Source: an uncultured Gemmatimonadota bacterium (GTDB lineage: Bacteria; Gemmatimonadota; Gemmatimonadetes; Longimicrobiales; Gaopeijiaceae). Taken from it: a stretch of 6,810 bases of DNA. Location of the stretch: positions 1-6,810 of the forward strand of contig CALHIO010000354.1 of the NCBI GenBank assembly GCA_938030915.1, in the 5' to 3' direction. Of this stretch, positions 5,585 through 6,810 are shown one piece after another. The position numbers and the translations under genes are program-made. Each line of letters begins with the position of its first letter. Position 1 is the first letter of the stretch. The notes beneath the pieces were generated by a model. That model was not told the DNA's origin. It did no database searches and saw only the letters and a list, made by a program, of their open reading frames with translations.

Positions 5585-6721
5585 GTGCGCCGACCTGCCC
5601 GAGTCTTCCTGACTGCCGCGATCGCGTCATGGGTGTTCGGCGCACCCGTTGCCGGGCAGATGGCGGCAGAAATCCGCGGACCCACGGGACCGAGCCCCTA
5701 TGAAGTGGTCCGTGGCTGGCACAAACCGTTTGCAGATGTCGGCTATGCGTTCGGCGGGAACTCGGGCGTCTTCGCCGAGTCGCCAGACCGGATCTTCGTC
5801 GCGATGCGGGGTGAAGCGCGCCTTCCATCACCGGTGCCCGAGGGATACCTCGGCTTCGCAGGATCCATCGGGATCAACGTGTTGTTCGCGGTCGACCGCC
5901 GTACCTGGCGTCATTGCCTGTATACCCTCGATCGGAATGGTCGCGTCCTCGAGATGTGGGACCAGTGGGATCACCTGTGCCGTGACTCCGACGGCCCGGG
6001 TCCCCACCGGGTACGGATCAGTCCGTACGATCCTGAACGTCGGGTGTGGGTGATCAACGAGACGTTCCACGTGATCCACGTCTTCTCGAACGACGGGTCG
6101 CGTTTGCTCTTCACCCTTGGAGAGAAGGGGGTCCCGGGTGACGACGAAACGCACTTCGCGAAGCCCCAGGATGTGGCGTTCCTCCCGGACGGGCGGATTC
6201 TGGTGGCGGATGGTCTCGACAACCACAGGGTCCTGATTCTCGACGAGGACGCCAACTATCTCGGTGAGTTCGGGGGGCGGGGGGACGCGCCGGGTCAGTT
6301 CAACGGAATCCACGCCGTTGCGGTCGGGCCGGGTGGTCGGATCTTCGCGCTGGATCGCTCGGGCGGTCGGGTGAATGTCTTCCGCACCACCGATGATCCC
6401 ACTCGCGTCGACCACCTCGCGACCTGGGACGGTCTCGCGCTCCCCCTCGACCTGATCGTCAACGACGACGCCGTATGGCTCACGGATCTCGGTCCACTTC
6501 GTTTCGTGAAGTTCGATTTCGACGGTAACCGGCTCTTCGAGTGGGAGGTCCCACGGGAGATGCCAGACGGCTACCTCGAAGTGCACACCTTTTCGGTCGA
6601 CTCCGATGGGAACCTGTATGGTGGAGATAATCAGTACGGGCGGACTCAGAAGTTCGTACCGAGAGCTGACGCCGACCCCGAGCTCTTGATCGGGCCGCCG
6701 TGGACGGAGGGTCGTCGGTAG
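5585..6721 (+). CDS. Secreted NHL beta-propeller, PAL-like with full histidine triad
   Basis: A 378-residue exported protein starting at GTG. Residues 1-24 are a signal peptide (MRRPAR, hydrophobic core 8-20, likely cleavage V-A-G before Gln25); there is no lipobox, so it should be periplasmic or secreted. Residues about 45-358 form an NHL propeller with units such as KPQDVAFLPDGRILVAD (193-209), IHAVAVGPGGRIFALD (242-257) and VHTFSVDSDGNLYGGD (333-348). Against rat PAL from memory, R75 matches R533, H141 matches H585, H243 matches H690, R258 matches R706 and H334 matches H786, so the zinc triad and both arginines appear present. Catalytic Tyr654 is L211 (VADGLDNHR against VSDGYCNSR), and Met784 is E332. 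Two extra Cys (C111, C132) could form a disulfide. It may be a metal-binding propeller with altered chemistry; no PHM partner is visible. It diverges from nat. Confidence 0.85.
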   Translation: MRRPARVFLTAAIASWVFGAPVAGQMAAEIRGPTGPSPYEVVRGWHKPFADVGYAFGGNSGVFAESPDRIFVAMRGEARLPSPVPEGYLGFAGSIGINVLFAVDRRTWRHCLYTLDRNGRVLEMWDQWDHLCRDSDGPGPHRVRISPYDPERRVWVINETFHVIHVFSNDGSRLLFTLGEKGVPGDDETHFAKPQDVAFLPDGRILVADGLDNHRVLILDEDANYLGEFGGRGDAPGQFNGIHAVAVGPGGRIFALDRSGGRVNVFRTTDDPTRVDHLATWDGLALPLDLIVNDDAVWLTDLGPLRFVKFDFDGNRLFEWEVPREMPDGYLEVHTFSVDSDGNLYGGDNQYGRTQKFVPRADADPELLIGPPWTEGRR

Positions 6722-6724
6722 GCT

Positions 6725-6738
6725 CCTCGCCGGTGAGG
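6725..6738 (+). terminator. Weak hairpin after the second propeller gene
   Basis: CCTCG (6725-6729) pairs with TGAGG (6734-6738) around CCGG, one pair being G-T. It begins 4 bases after the stop codon and has no T-run, so it is at best a weak terminator. The rest of the right edge to 6810 shows no supportable gene. Confidence 0.25.
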
Positions 6739-6810
6739 CGATTCAACGTCTCCGTGCGCTGCGAGAGTCGGTCGGAGCACGCATACTTATGAGCTGGTCC
6801 TCATCGAACC

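Noticed and set aside
1475..6721. Peptide C-terminal amidation system
   Set aside because: PAL needs a PHM copper monooxygenase to make its substrate; none is in the window, and both propellers lack the catalytic tyrosine.
6758..6810. Possible tRNA T-arm on the - strand at the right edge (GGTTCGAT followed by ACCA)
   Set aside because: The bases after the loop do not pair as a T-stem, and no D-arm or anticodon arm can be formed in the visible sequence.
6789..6810. ATG at 6789 as the start of a further gene
   Set aside because: Only seven codons are visible and there is no clear ribosome site at proper spacing, so it cannot be supported.

Overview
This is a GC-rich bacterial window with five complete protein genes on the + strand or the - strand in each half, plus one gene cut by the left edge. 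The best guess for the source is Gemmatimonadota or a close relative. That rests on a GWxTD-type exported protein, a pilin-like protein whose C-terminal domain resembles Gemmatimonadota major pilins as I remember them, and high-GC codon use. It is inference, because there is no rRNA or phylogenetic marker here.

Layout from left to right. Positions 1-721 (+) hold two tandem YbjQ/UPF0145-type genes. The first is truncated by the window edge; the second overlaps its stop codon by one base and carries an added N-terminal membrane helix. Positions 889-1311 (+) encode a small pilin-like membrane protein whose prepilin cleavage motif is degenerate. Positions 1475-2620 (+) encode a lipoprotein NHL beta-propeller related to peptidyl-alpha-hydroxyglycine amidating lyase (PAL). 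Positions 2621-2713 are a convergent gap with a strong GC hairpin. Positions 2714-4546 (-) encode an exported helical-repeat/GWxTD-like protein. Positions 4632-5435 (-) encode an arylamine N-acetyltransferase with an intact Cys-His-Asp triad; it lies upstream of the GWxTD-like gene and is probably co-transcribed with it. Positions 5436-5584 are a divergent intergenic region containing a 14-bp perfect palindrome. Positions 5585-6721 (+) encode a second exported PAL-like propeller. Positions 6722-6810 hold only a weak hairpin.

No pathway clearly links all the genes. The common theme is the cell envelope: four of the six products carry a signal peptide, a lipobox or a membrane helix. The most interesting signal is the pair of PAL-like propellers. 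By residue-by-residue comparison with rat PAL from memory, the second keeps all three zinc-binding histidines and both active-site arginines but lacks the catalytic tyrosine. The first keeps two of the three histidines, has Glu at the third position and His in place of the tyrosine. No copper monooxygenase partner (PHM) is in the window, so ordinary peptide amidation is not supported. I see no tRNA, rRNA, CRISPR array, insertion sequence, phage gene or recognisable defence system.
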